Shown: positions 51,567 to 59,947 of the stretch, piece after piece
Layout of the letters: every line of letters begins with the position of its first letter
How positions within the stretch are numbered: position 1 is the first letter of the stretch
DNA from: Granulicella pectinivorans
GTDB taxonomy: Bacteria > Acidobacteriota > Terriglobia > Terriglobales > Acidobacteriaceae
Assembly: GCF_900114625.1 (NCBI RefSeq)
Contig: NZ_FOZL01000001.1
Coordinates: forward strand, 248,001 to 312,000
Reading direction: 5' to 3'
Length of the DNA: 64,000 bases
Made by a program: the position numbers and the translations under genes
The notes under the pieces: model-generated
What the model was told of the DNA's origin: nothing
Seen by the model: only the letters and a program-made list of their open reading frames with translations
The model's database searches: none

Positions 51567-52655
51567 ATGGCCATTCGGATGAAGGACATCGCAGATGACC
51601 TCGGGATATCCGTCGCGACGGTCTCCAAAGTTTTCCACAATCACCGCGACATCGGTTCTTCAACACGGGAGCGCGTGCTGCGCCGGATGCAGGAGTTGAA
51701 TTACCAACCGAGCCTGCACGCTCAGGGGCTAGCTTCAGGCCGCACGATGATTGTCGGTCTCATTGTCCCCGATCTGGTTCACGCGTTCTTTTCAGAGGTT
51801 GCGAAGAGCATATCGGACGTCCTTCGCAAGAAGGGTTACGATCTGCTAATTGCCGCATCCGACGAAGATCCTGAGTTCGAGAAGCGCGAGATTGAGCAGA
51901 TGATCCGCCGCCGCGTCGATGTTCTGATCGTTGCCTCATGCCAGGAGAATATCGCAAGCCTGAAGAAGGTCATCGAACAGAAAGTTCCCCTCATTCTGCT
52001 GGACCGCAACTTCAAAGGCTTCGGCGTCCATTTTGTTGGTACGGACGATTTGCGTGTGGGAGAGATGGCGACAGAACATCTGATCAACCAGGGACGCCGG
52101 ATCATCGGACACATAGGCGGCCAGAAAGTGAGTACGTCCAAAGATCGCCTGCTAGGCTACAAGAAGGCTTTGGTGCAAAACGGCCTTCGCGTTTCAGAGC
52201 GTTACATTATCAAGCGGGCCCTTGGCGACATGTCGGCAGATACAACGGGCAAACAGGCAATGGACAAGCTGCTGCTGCTCAATCCCCAGCCCGATGCTGT
52301 CTTCTGCTACAACGATCCGGCTGCAATCGGTGCGATGAATGCTATTCTCGCAGCGGGATTACGGATCCCAGAGGACATCGCAGTGATCGGCTGCGGAAAT
52401 ATTCGCTACGCTGAGTCTCTCCGTGTTCCCCTCTCTTCTGTTGATATTCCACGGAAGGCACTGGGAGAGCACGCGGGAGAACTCGCGCTTCAGTTGGCGA
52501 GCAATAAGAAACTACTTCGAGCCAAGAACATACTGGTGGCTCCTAAATTGATTGTTCGTGAGTCAAGTCAAGCCCCGGAACGCAAATCAGAGAGTCATCT
52601 GCGCACTATACAAAAGCGGACTAAATCAGCGAGTCTCTCGAAGACAAAGAACTGA
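51567..52655 (+). CDS. LacI-family regulator of the fucose locus
   Basis: Repressor-type protein of 362 aa. Helix-turn-helix at residues 5-24 (MKDIADDLGISVATVSKVF), hinge YQPSLHAQGLASGRTMIVGLI, and a sugar-binding core with VGTDDLRVGEMATEHLI, FCYNDPAAIGAMNAIL and VAVIGCGNIRYAESLRVPLSSV-type segments. A basic Ser/Lys-rich tail of about 30 residues follows the usual end. The ATG at 51567 has GAGGG just upstream. Location between the two halves of the fucose locus makes it the best candidate for binding motifs F1-F3, although these sit partly upstream of promoters. Confidence 0.9.
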   Translation: MAIRMKDIADDLGISVATVSKVFHNHRDIGSSTRERVLRRMQELNYQPSLHAQGLASGRTMIVGLIVPDLVHAFFSEVAKSISDVLRKKGYDLLIAASDEDPEFEKREIEQMIRRRVDVLIVASCQENIASLKKVIEQKVPLILLDRNFKGFGVHFVGTDDLRVGEMATEHLINQGRRIIGHIGGQKVSTSKDRLLGYKKALVQNGLRVSERYIIKRALGDMSADTTGKQAMDKLLLLNPQPDAVFCYNDPAAIGAMNAILAAGLRIPEDIAVIGCGNIRYAESLRVPLSSVDIPRKALGEHAGELALQLASNKKLLRAKNILVAPKLIVRESSQAPERKSESHLRTIQKRTKSASLSKTKN

Positions 52656-52685
52656 GTTTTGCGACAAGATGAGCTGAGTTGAGCA

Positions 52686-53690
52686 TCAACCGAGTTGAAT
52701 CATAATTTTTGTGTAGGCGGCAGGGTTCTCTGACCACCTCGATAAGATGCTCGGTGCTTCGTCGAGAGATACAACCGCCGTGACCGCCTCCTCAACCGGG
52801 AACGTGCCGGCCTCCAACATCGTGATGACGTCAAGAAAGTCCTGTGGCTGCGCGTTTCGCGATCCTAGAATATCCAGCTCTTTCTGCACAAACAATCTCG
52901 TCTCATACGCTACCGGCTCCTTGGCATAGCCGATGTAGACGACGCGGCCAGTGAATGCAACCTCTTCCACTGCCATGCGGAAGGTCTCTGGCAGGCCGAT
53001 CGCTTCGATGACCACGTCGGGTCCACTCCCACCGGTAATCTCACGCAGCCTGGCACTGACGTCATCGCGACCGGAATGGATAAGCTCCGTTGCACCAGCA
53101 AGTCGCGCCGTCTCCAGCTTTGCATCGTCAAGATCAATGGCGATCGTGCGTGCTCCACGGAAGGCTGCCCCGGAGATAGCTCCAAGGCCGATGCCGCCGC
53201 AGCCAAAGACCGCGACGCAGTCTTGACTTGTGACGCGACCGCGAGCACAGGCGTGAAATCCAACGGTGAGCGGCTCCACGAGGCAGAGCTGCTTGAGGGG
53301 TAGTGTCGAAGGAAACACTTTGCTCGCGGGCACCACGATTCGCTCGGTGATGGCACCGTCGCGTTGCACCCCAAAGGTCCGATTGTCCTGGCATGCGTTC
53401 TCACGACCGCGACGACATGAAGAGCAGCGGCCGCAGCTTGTGTATGGCGATACCGTGACGCGAGTGCCGGCGGGGGTAGCGCTGTCACCCTTAAGAACGG
53501 TCGCGGCGATCTCGTGCCCGAGCACGCGCGGGTAGCTGATCAGCGGATTGCGTCCGCGAAATGAGTTGAGGTCGCTTCCGCACAGACCAACCATTTCGAC
53601 CTTGAGCAGCAGCTCGCCTTCGAGGTGCGTCGGTTCATTCACTTCAGTGATGCGAGCGTCGCCTGCGGCAAGTAGGGATAGGGCTTTCAA
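52686..53690 (-). CDS. Zinc-dependent medium-chain alcohol dehydrogenase
   Basis: MDR-type dehydrogenase of 334 aa. Catalytic zinc cysteine in GLCGSDLNSF with GHE following, structural-zinc cysteines in SCGRCSSCRRGRENAC, and a Rossmann motif FGCGGIGLGA. Relatives include threonine, sorbitol and idonate 5-dehydrogenases, so the substrate is a polyol or sugar acid. The TTG at 53690 is the real start: GGAG lies 8 nt upstream and it falls 13 nt after the aldo/keto reductase stop, whereas the ATG at 53777 would overlap that gene by 74 nt and add 29 unrelated residues. It is coupled to the aldo/keto reductase; possible oxidation of a fucose-derived alcohol or lactaldehyde. Confidence 0.85.
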   Translation of the reverse strand: MKALSLLAAGDARITEVNEPTHLEGELLLKVEMVGLCGSDLNSFRGRNPLISYPRVLGHEIAATVLKGDSATPAGTRVTVSPYTSCGRCSSCRRGRENACQDNRTFGVQRDGAITERIVVPASKVFPSTLPLKQLCLVEPLTVGFHACARGRVTSQDCVAVFGCGGIGLGAISGAAFRGARTIAIDLDDAKLETARLAGATELIHSGRDDVSARLREITGGSGPDVVIEAIGLPETFRMAVEEVAFTGRVVYIGYAKEPVAYETRLFVQKELDILGSRNAQPQDFLDVITMLEAGTFPVEEAVTAVVSLDEAPSILSRWSENPAAYTKIMIQLG

Positions 53691-53703
53691 TGGACATTCT
53701 CCA

Positions 53704-54690
53704 TCATGCTCTTGCGTCAGCCTGCAACCCAACGGGAGCCTCGGCGGCGGCATGTCTTCCAGGTTGATTTTCCGCAAGGCCGGAGATCCAGGTAGAGTTC
53801 ATGACCGGTCTTGCGATAACACGTATTTCCTTCATGAGCTCAGGCTCATGAAACTCTGCCAGCGCGAGAAGCGCGTCGTCGATCTGATCGACGCTTCGAA
53901 ATCCGACCAAGGTGGTGGCGACTGCTGGATGAGATAAGCAATGGTTCAACGCAACGGTGGCAGACCGCACCCCATGGGTCTGACAGAGCGAGACGATCTT
54001 AGCGGCGGCATTCCTCACTGGAGATGGAGCGGGATGCCATTCAGCGACGCTGCCACCCGCCAGAAGTCCCATGTGGAGTGGCGACGCGTTCAGAAGAGCC
54101 ACACCGAGTTGTTCCGCGACAGGGGTCAGTTCCAGATCCATATCGTTCATGAGCAGATTGCTATGGCAGTAGTTGAGAACAGTGTCGACGGGGACCTGCT
54201 TTAGGATGCGTGCAAGTAGCCCTGGCCAGTAGCCTGTCACACCAATCCAGCGGACCTTACCCGCTTCCTGGAGATGCCTGAGTGCGGGCAATGTCTCATG
54301 CACGATCTGCTCGATTGGACCAAATTCGACATCGTGAACCTGCAAAAAGTCGACATAGTCTGTCTTAAGTCTGCGCAAGGAATCTTCCAGTCCACGAGTG
54401 ACGGTCGCTGCGGAGAAATCGAAGTGGCTGCTTCCATAACGGCCGCACTTCGTGGCGAGAAGTACCTGGTGCCGAGAACCTACCAGCGCATTCCCTAGGC
54501 GCTCTTCCGCAAGGGTCACACCGTAATAGGGAGAGACATCGAAGAAATTGATGCCGGACGCAACCGCATGCTGCACAGTCGCCGACGCTTCGGCGGATGT
54601 CATCGCTCCGAAGACATCACCGAGGGGAGCGGCTCCAAAGCCGATAGCCGATACTTCCAGGTTCGTGTTTCCCAGCGAGCGATACAGCAC
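53704..54690 (-). CDS. Aldo/keto reductase (probable L-fucose/aldose 1-dehydrogenase)
   Basis: TIM-barrel oxidoreductase of 328 aa related to L-galactose and D-threo-aldose 1-dehydrogenases. Catalytic tetrad candidates are Asp and Tyr in FFDVSPYYG, Lys in LLATKCG and His in FLQVHDVEF. In the fucose pathway this class oxidises L-fucose at C1 to L-fuconolactone, which fits the locus. The start is a GTG at 54690 with GGAG 6 nt upstream. It has its own promoter with motif F3 and is followed by the zinc dehydrogenase. Confidence 0.87.
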   Translation of the reverse strand: MLYRSLGNTNLEVSAIGFGAAPLGDVFGAMTSAEASATVQHAVASGINFFDVSPYYGVTLAEERLGNALVGSRHQVLLATKCGRYGSSHFDFSAATVTRGLEDSLRRLKTDYVDFLQVHDVEFGPIEQIVHETLPALRHLQEAGKVRWIGVTGYWPGLLARILKQVPVDTVLNYCHSNLLMNDMDLELTPVAEQLGVALLNASPLHMGLLAGGSVAEWHPAPSPVRNAAAKIVSLCQTHGVRSATVALNHCLSHPAVATTLVGFRSVDQIDDALLALAEFHEPELMKEIRVIARPVMNSTWISGLAENQPGRHAAAEAPVGLQADARA

Positions 54691-54721
54691 TGAAGACTCC
54701 AGGATGGCGTAAAACCCAATA

Positions 54722-54762
54722 CTTTAGCGCTTAAGATACACCATTCCGGAAACGACAGGCAA
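54722..54762 (-). promoter_or_regulatory. Promoter of the aldo/keto reductase operon with motif F3
   Basis: Minus strand: -35 TTGCCT (54757-54762), 18-nt spacer, -10 TATCTT (54733-54738). CTTAAGCGCTAAAG (54722-54735) overlaps the -10 box and start site, a repressing position, and shares the GCGCTAAAG core with F1 and F2. Confidence 0.62.
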
Positions 54763-54851
54763 TGCAACAGGCGGGTAGACACGAAGACTTGCGCGGCAGG
54801 CTCTGCACTACGCCTGCCGTAGTCCGTTCAAACCGTAGCTCTGCCGTCGGG

Positions 54852-56270
54852 TTATGGCTGCGCGATGCGAAGAGAGTACGCATATTTTCCTGGCAAGGTC
54901 ATGGGGAGCTGCAGCCTAAGATCAGCTCCCTCCTGTTTCCATGAGATGGGATTCGGATCGCCGAGCAGAAAGATCTGCGAGTCCGGCCTGGCCGTTACCG
55001 TATGCAACAAGACGCTCCGCGTCGTGGGAGCATCCAGCAGAATGGCGTACAGGTTGCCGTCTTTTTGGGTGAATCGCAAGCCAAGCGCCTCTCCGGTGTC
55101 TCCCTCCGCTCTGGTCCACGGCTTGGTTCCATAGATAGCTTCGCCATTCTGCTTGAGCCACTCTCCAAGGGCCTGTAGACGCGCCAACTGCACCGGCGAG
55201 ATAGAGCCGTCAGCCTCGGGTCCAACGCCGAGCATCAGGTTGCCGTTCTTGCTAACAACGTCGACCAGCAAGTGCACCAGCTCCCTGGGGGAGATGGTTT
55301 CGGCCTCGCCTTCGGCGCGGTTATATCCAAAGGACGCTCCGAGTCCACGGACCTCTTCCCACTTTTTTGAACGGATCTCATGGAAGTTCACGTACTCGGG
55401 GGATTGAAAGTCAGCGTGCGCGACGCCGAATCGGTCATCGACCACGCCGTCCGGAACCGCATTGTAGTAATCAGCGATCACCTGAAGCGGTTTGCCAGTC
55501 TTTGGCCAATCGATGTCGTTCCACAACACCGCGGGATGATAGAGCGAGATCAACTCTTTCATCTGCGAATAGGCATAGTCTCCATACGCGACCGTCTGGG
55601 GCTTGATCGCCTCATAGTCCGGATTAGTCAGAACTGGGCCGCGGTCGAAGGTCCAGTCGAAACCACCTGAATAGTAGATCCCCATGCGCATACCCGCCTT
55701 TCGCACCGCCGCAGTCAACTCACCTGTAATGTCGCGTGGGGAGGTGATCCCCTGCTGGTTTGGATTCTCAACTGCGGTCGGCCATAGCATGTAGCCGTCG
55801 TGGAACTTGGTCGTAACAACGACATACTTCACCCCTGCGTTCTTGAGCTGATTGGCCATCTTCTCGGGCTGCCATTTCAAACTCTCCTTTTCAAACTGCG
55901 AGGCGAATTGGTAGTACCCGAAGTTCGCCCCGAAGTGTTCGCGATGGTAGGCCTCGGTTGGGGAACCGGGAACTCGCATGGCGTTGTAGTACCACTCTGC
56001 ATATGGATCGTCCTTGATGAAGTCCTGAGAGGCAAAGTCATGGTCTTTATGAACGAGCGGCGCCCATCCCGGCACAGAATAGATGCCCCAGACCACCATG
56101 ACGCCGAGCTTCGCATCGGCGTACCACTGCGGGAGAGGATGTCGTTCGAGCGACGTCAGGTTGGGTTGGTACGCTGCGTTGGCTGGAGCAGACTGAGCAC
56201 TTGAGACATCTGAAGGCCAGGCCAGTGTCGTCGTACATAGCAAGAAGGCTGTTCGGGTAAACGCTTTCAC
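54852..56270 (-). CDS. Exported GH29 alpha-L-fucosidase 2
   Basis: Second alpha-L-fucosidase, 472 aa, with a conventional signal peptide (TRTAFLLCTTTLAWPSDVSSAQ). Landmarks: WYADAKLGVMVVWGIYSVPGWAP, VVTTKFHDGYMLWPT and the probable nucleophile D252 in VLWNDIDWP. It resembles the eukaryotic/Bacteroides alpha-fucosidase subgroup more than fucosidase 1 does, so the two may cleave different linkages. The start is a GTG at 56270 with AGGAG 5 nt upstream; the frame continues 183 nt further upstream without meaning. A possible weak regulator site TTAGCGCAAG lies about 40 nt upstream. Confidence 0.92.
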   Translation of the reverse strand: MKAFTRTAFLLCTTTLAWPSDVSSAQSAPANAAYQPNLTSLERHPLPQWYADAKLGVMVVWGIYSVPGWAPLVHKDHDFASQDFIKDDPYAEWYYNAMRVPGSPTEAYHREHFGANFGYYQFASQFEKESLKWQPEKMANQLKNAGVKYVVVTTKFHDGYMLWPTAVENPNQQGITSPRDITGELTAAVRKAGMRMGIYYSGGFDWTFDRGPVLTNPDYEAIKPQTVAYGDYAYSQMKELISLYHPAVLWNDIDWPKTGKPLQVIADYYNAVPDGVVDDRFGVAHADFQSPEYVNFHEIRSKKWEEVRGLGASFGYNRAEGEAETISPRELVHLLVDVVSKNGNLMLGVGPEADGSISPVQLARLQALGEWLKQNGEAIYGTKPWTRAEGDTGEALGLRFTQKDGNLYAILLDAPTTRSVLLHTVTARPDSQIFLLGDPNPISWKQEGADLRLQLPMTLPGKYAYSLRIAQP

Positions 56271-56615
56271 AAAAACTCCTTTTATCTGCAAAAAATGATT
56301 CAACGATATTAGCGCAAGTCTCCGCGATGTGCTGGTCGATCCAAGCGCTTGCAGTCGTGATGCCGATTTGGCGGAGCATGTTGGATTAGCCGGGTGGCTC
56401 CAGCTCTTCCTCTTGATCGCTGAGGGCATCAGTAACATTTGGGCACACGACAATGCGGAGGGTCATCTCCCGCCTGAGCGCTTCGCGGGCCTCGCTTACC
56501 AGCACACGCGTATTGCGCTGGAGGGTCTTCTTGTTTTCATGGTGCAGCCAGGAACGTCATTCCACCTGAATGAGAATCTTGAGCCTTCCCTGCCGTTACG
56601 TAAGCATACGCATCT
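56271..56615. other. Intergenic region upstream of fucosidase 2
   Basis: No gene accepted. TTAGCGCAAG (56309-56318) shares the TTAGCGC core with motifs F1-F3 and may be a fourth, weaker site. The rest shows nothing clear. Confidence 0.4.
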
Positions 56616-56640
56616 TTACGGAGTGCCACTCCATGTAAAG
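56614..56640 (-). terminator. Hairpin over the stop of the lipoprotein glycosidase gene
   Basis: CTTTAC-GGAGTG (56614-56625) pairs with CACTCC and GTAAAG (56627-56640) with a one-base loop and a 2-nt bulge. It includes the TAA stop (56616-56618). No T tract. Confidence 0.5.
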
Positions 56641-59510
56641 ACGGTCAGCGAGAAGGGCGGCAAGGAGTACGGAATGGTTCCTTGGAAGTTGGTTATCGAA
56701 CTCTGCGAGAGGCTGATCGCGGAGGATGTCTCGTTATTATCGGTCAGATTTGCGGAGGTGAGTCCGGAGACCAGGACCGTGCCCGTTGGGGCATTGGCGC
56801 CCGAGAAGGTAACGGAAAGCGCTGAGGTGCGGCTGAGGTTGATCACGACGGCACTCCGCTGATGGTTGCCGTCGCTGAAGGCGAATGCCTGAAGGAAATG
56901 GGCGCCATTCAACTGGATGGAGTCGTTCGTGCTGAGTGGCTGGTTCCAGGTGGGATTCGCGCCCGTCATGGTGGTACTCAACATGTTGGCCAGGATGGCG
57001 GTGTTGACGAGTTGCTCCGCGAGAAAGACGGGACGCCGGAGATTCGATTGTCCGCCCATATCGATGACCGTACCGAAGACGGGAGAGGTCTCCGTCCCGC
57101 CATGGGTGTTGTTGAACGAGTTCGCATATCCAGGCAGAGCCCACACATTCTGCGTGGTGACGCCAAGGTCGCGCATCTGAAGCAGCATGTGATCCGCCAT
57201 CGCAATTCCTCCGGCGACGGAAGGCACGACCGCGTTGACCATACTCTGCGAAGCCGTGCCACTGGTCGTGGCGATGTTCTCTTCGTAGGTGACAAGCTTC
57301 TTTCCGGCGGCCTGAACGATCTTCGACTGCTGCGCCATCCAGCCGGGCGAGACACTATCGAACATCTCAGGCTGCGCGAACAAGGGACCAAAGATGGCTT
57401 CGTTGGACGAGGTATCGTTGAGCGTGGACAGCAGATAGGGAGCAACCGAGACCGAGTCATAGCCTGAGCTGCTGGCTATCTCCTGGCCAGTGTAAAAGGG
57501 ATTGAGGACGAAGCTCCCCATGATGAGATCGAAGTTGTTCTGGCTGTAGGCGGCCGAACTCCTGGCTGCCCCGAAGATGGTGGCCACACGCTTGCCATAA
57601 GCGATAGGGTCGTTGATAGCGTTGCCCGGGAAGGTCGCGTAGTTCCACTGTTCATTGCCCAGTTCAAGATGAATCATGGGGAAGACGGTGGTCCAGGGGA
57701 GAACCTGCCCGAGAGCCGCGCGTTTGGCTCCGTAGGGCGTGGTTGCATCGCCGCCGAGGTACTCGACGAGGTTCTGCATCTCGAGAGGGGAGATAGCGGG
57801 AGGTAAACTGTACCAGGGCTCTGCGCCGACAGTCTGACAGAGTTGCAGGAACTCATGCAGTCCAATCGCGATGTCATCCTGCTCGGTCTGCTGCGTGCTC
57901 GAGCCCGCGCGCAGACGGCCAAAGGCAGGGGTCAACATATTGTCGATGGAGCTGCCGAGGCTGGGCAGGCCATCCATATAGCGTAGCGAGCCGGGATGCA
58001 AAGAGGTCAAGGTGCTGACGACCTCGTCGCGGAAGACGGTGGGGTTGGCTGCAGTCGCTGTCGCCGGCTGCAACGTTACGTCGTCGAGAAGAACGCTCGC
58101 GCCGCTCGCCTGGAAGTGGAGATCGAGTGTTCCCGGGGCGACGGAGGGGGGCTCCGAAGCGATAAACGGTAAGGTATAGTCCTGCCACGCGGAGCTCAGG
58201 GTCAACGTCTGGTTGAAGTAGTTGCCATTCGGGATCTGACGTGCAAGGGAGACGTTCAACTGGTTATTGCCGCCTGCTCCCTTGGCCCGGAATTGGATGA
58301 CGTAGGCTCCGTTGAGAAGAACGAAGTTGTGGGTGTTGGTGCTGTCGAAGTACGAGTCCACGCTTGCGGATTGTCCCGCCCCGGAGGCGGTCAGTCGCAA
58401 GGCCTGCTTGCCGATTGTATTCGGCGAGAGATCGGTAAACTCCGTGCTGAGCGTGCCTCCGCCGCCGGTAGTTGGCCACCAGCCAGCCTGCGCATTCCCT
58501 GGGACGTTCTTCCTGACGACGACAAAGTCGCCGACCGCCGGCGATGTGGCCAGCGATGAGAGCTGGAGGGTTGTCCCCACGTTCGCGCTGGCACTGGCGG
58601 CAGCACTGCCGATGACCGTTCCCGTCTCCCCCGAAGCAGCTCCATAGATGAACTCAAAGGTCGCTCCCTGGAGGAAGTTGGCTGGCCATTGTGCATACGT
58701 GTTTCCGTCTGTGCAGGTTGTGGCCGTGACGCTGGAGCAGCGCAGAATCGATTGCCACGTCTCCCCTTCAAACCCCGGATTGCGGAACGTGAGGTTACGC
58801 AAGAGCTGGCCGGAGTCATAAAAGTTCTGACCGTTGATGTTCATCCCGAGGCGTTTCATGCCGGGGTGCAGAACGCTGCTTCCAATCTCAATATTCGTTG
58901 CGTTTGGATCGATGGTGACGAGCAAGGTTGTGGTCACAGAGACCGTCACAAAGTTCGCGCTGTCGGTCGGGGTGAACGTTGCCTGGAGCGTATTGGTTCC
59001 CACTGGCAGCTTCGAGCCGGCCGCTGGGTTGTAGGCAAAGCTGCCCGGGATGCTGGCGACCGCGTCGAGTTGTGTTGCGGAAAGGACGGTGCCGACCAGA
59101 ACGGATGCAGGGGCAGCCCATGTGATCGGAGGGGTAGCTTTCGCGACCACGAGAGAGACCGACGCCGACACCGAAGCATACTTCGTGGGATCCTGCGGCG
59201 TGAATGCAACGGAGAGCTGGATCGTGCCTGCGGAGGGCATTGATCCACTCGATGGGCTATAGACGAATGTACCGGGAACGGAGGACGTCGCGTTGAGCTG
59301 GGTTGCGGAGAGGGGCGTTCCGTACGTGATCGAGGCTGGAGCCGCCCATACGATCGTCGGCGTCAGCAAGGTGCCTGGTTGCGCTGGGGACGTCGAGAGA
59401 ACCTGCAACGTTTTGCCACATCCTGAAAGCCCTGCCATCACTGCAAGCAGGAGAAAGAGGAAGCAAATTCCTGCAAGAGGGACGGTGCGTGGCTTCGATG
59501 GGTGCGGCAT
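56616..59510 (-). CDS. Lipoprotein with MBG-like repeats and a clan GH-A glycosidase-like domain
   Basis: Protein of 964 aa. A type II signal ends in LSGC, so the mature protein should be lipid-anchored. Two tandem repeats of about 75 residues follow, each opening with (I)TWAAPAS-type sequence and YGTPLSATQL or VGTVLSATQL, resembling MBG or Ig-like adhesion modules. A carbohydrate-binding-like jelly roll (around VDSYFDSTNTHNFVLLNG) comes next. The C-terminal half contains HLELGNEQWN and a later VTYEENI, the acid/base and nucleophile pattern of clan GH-A enzymes such as GH51 or GH39 arabinofuranosidases/xylosidases. Family assignment is tentative. The ATG at 59510 has GGAG 6 nt upstream. Confidence 0.68.
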   Translation of the reverse strand: MPHPSKPRTVPLAGICFLFLLLAVMAGLSGCGKTLQVLSTSPAQPGTLLTPTIVWAAPASITYGTPLSATQLNATSSVPGTFVYSPSSGSMPSAGTIQLSVAFTPQDPTKYASVSASVSLVVAKATPPITWAAPASVLVGTVLSATQLDAVASIPGSFAYNPAAGSKLPVGTNTLQATFTPTDSANFVTVSVTTTLLVTIDPNATNIEIGSSVLHPGMKRLGMNINGQNFYDSGQLLRNLTFRNPGFEGETWQSILRCSSVTATTCTDGNTYAQWPANFLQGATFEFIYGAASGETGTVIGSAAASASANVGTTLQLSSLATSPAVGDFVVVRKNVPGNAQAGWWPTTGGGGTLSTEFTDLSPNTIGKQALRLTASGAGQSASVDSYFDSTNTHNFVLLNGAYVIQFRAKGAGGNNQLNVSLARQIPNGNYFNQTLTLSSAWQDYTLPFIASEPPSVAPGTLDLHFQASGASVLLDDVTLQPATATAANPTVFRDEVVSTLTSLHPGSLRYMDGLPSLGSSIDNMLTPAFGRLRAGSSTQQTEQDDIAIGLHEFLQLCQTVGAEPWYSLPPAISPLEMQNLVEYLGGDATTPYGAKRAALGQVLPWTTVFPMIHLELGNEQWNYATFPGNAINDPIAYGKRVATIFGAARSSAAYSQNNFDLIMGSFVLNPFYTGQEIASSSGYDSVSVAPYLLSTLNDTSSNEAIFGPLFAQPEMFDSVSPGWMAQQSKIVQAAGKKLVTYEENIATTSGTASQSMVNAVVPSVAGGIAMADHMLLQMRDLGVTTQNVWALPGYANSFNNTHGGTETSPVFGTVIDMGGQSNLRRPVFLAEQLVNTAILANMLSTTMTGANPTWNQPLSTNDSIQLNGAHFLQAFAFSDGNHQRSAVVINLSRTSALSVTFSGANAPTGTVLVSGLTSANLTDNNETSSAISLSQSSITNFQGTIPYSLPPFSLTVFTWSGTP

Positions 59511-59947
59511 AAACACTCCGGATAAATCAGCCATGGCAATCAGCAAAACGGGGAGATCGGAACAAAGGATGCACCAGATTGCTCAGTATAGGCCTAAGTG
59601 GATGCTATCGTCCTTCTCTTGGAGGGCGCAGCATCGCTGACTCGAACGCGATCGGGACGCGCAATGCGAGTTGGCTTGTTCCCATGATTCTTTTTTGTAA
59701 CTGACAGACGGTCGATGGGTCCTCTTCGAGCCGTCTTCCACTTGTCGGCCCGTATGACAGAGCAGCCCCTCATGAAGATCATAGCTCGCGTGGGGACGCG
59801 GATATGCTCAGACATCGTGTGGGTTGTGGTCCCTGTCGGTACCGTTGCGGGCGGCACATGCCGAACGTACTCGTCATGATTTCAGTTCGTAACCTGCAAA
59901 AGGGGCGAAGACCACGGTGTGGTCTCCGCCCCCTGATACTGCCTTGG
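59511..59947. other. Intergenic region between TonB receptor 5 and the lipoprotein gene
   Basis: Apart from the terminator at its right end I see no gene or clear signal; short frames here lack ribosome sites. Confidence 0.5.
59897..59932 (-). terminator. Rho-independent terminator of TonB receptor 5
   Basis: GGGGCG-A-AGACCAC (59902-59915) pairs with GTGGTCT-C-CGCCCC (59919-59932), loop GGT, followed on the minus strand by TTTT. It lies 15 nt after the receptor stop. Confidence 0.8.

Noticed and set aside
53690..53777. ATG at 53777 as the start of the zinc alcohol dehydrogenase
   Set aside because: It would overlap the aldo/keto reductase gene by 74 nt and add residues with no family counterpart; the TTG at 53690 has a good ribosome site and follows the reductase stop by 13 nt.
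59594..59857. Minus-strand 87-codon frame between the lipoprotein gene and receptor 5
   Set aside because: No ribosome site, no hydrophobic or domain pattern, and biased Arg/Thr content.
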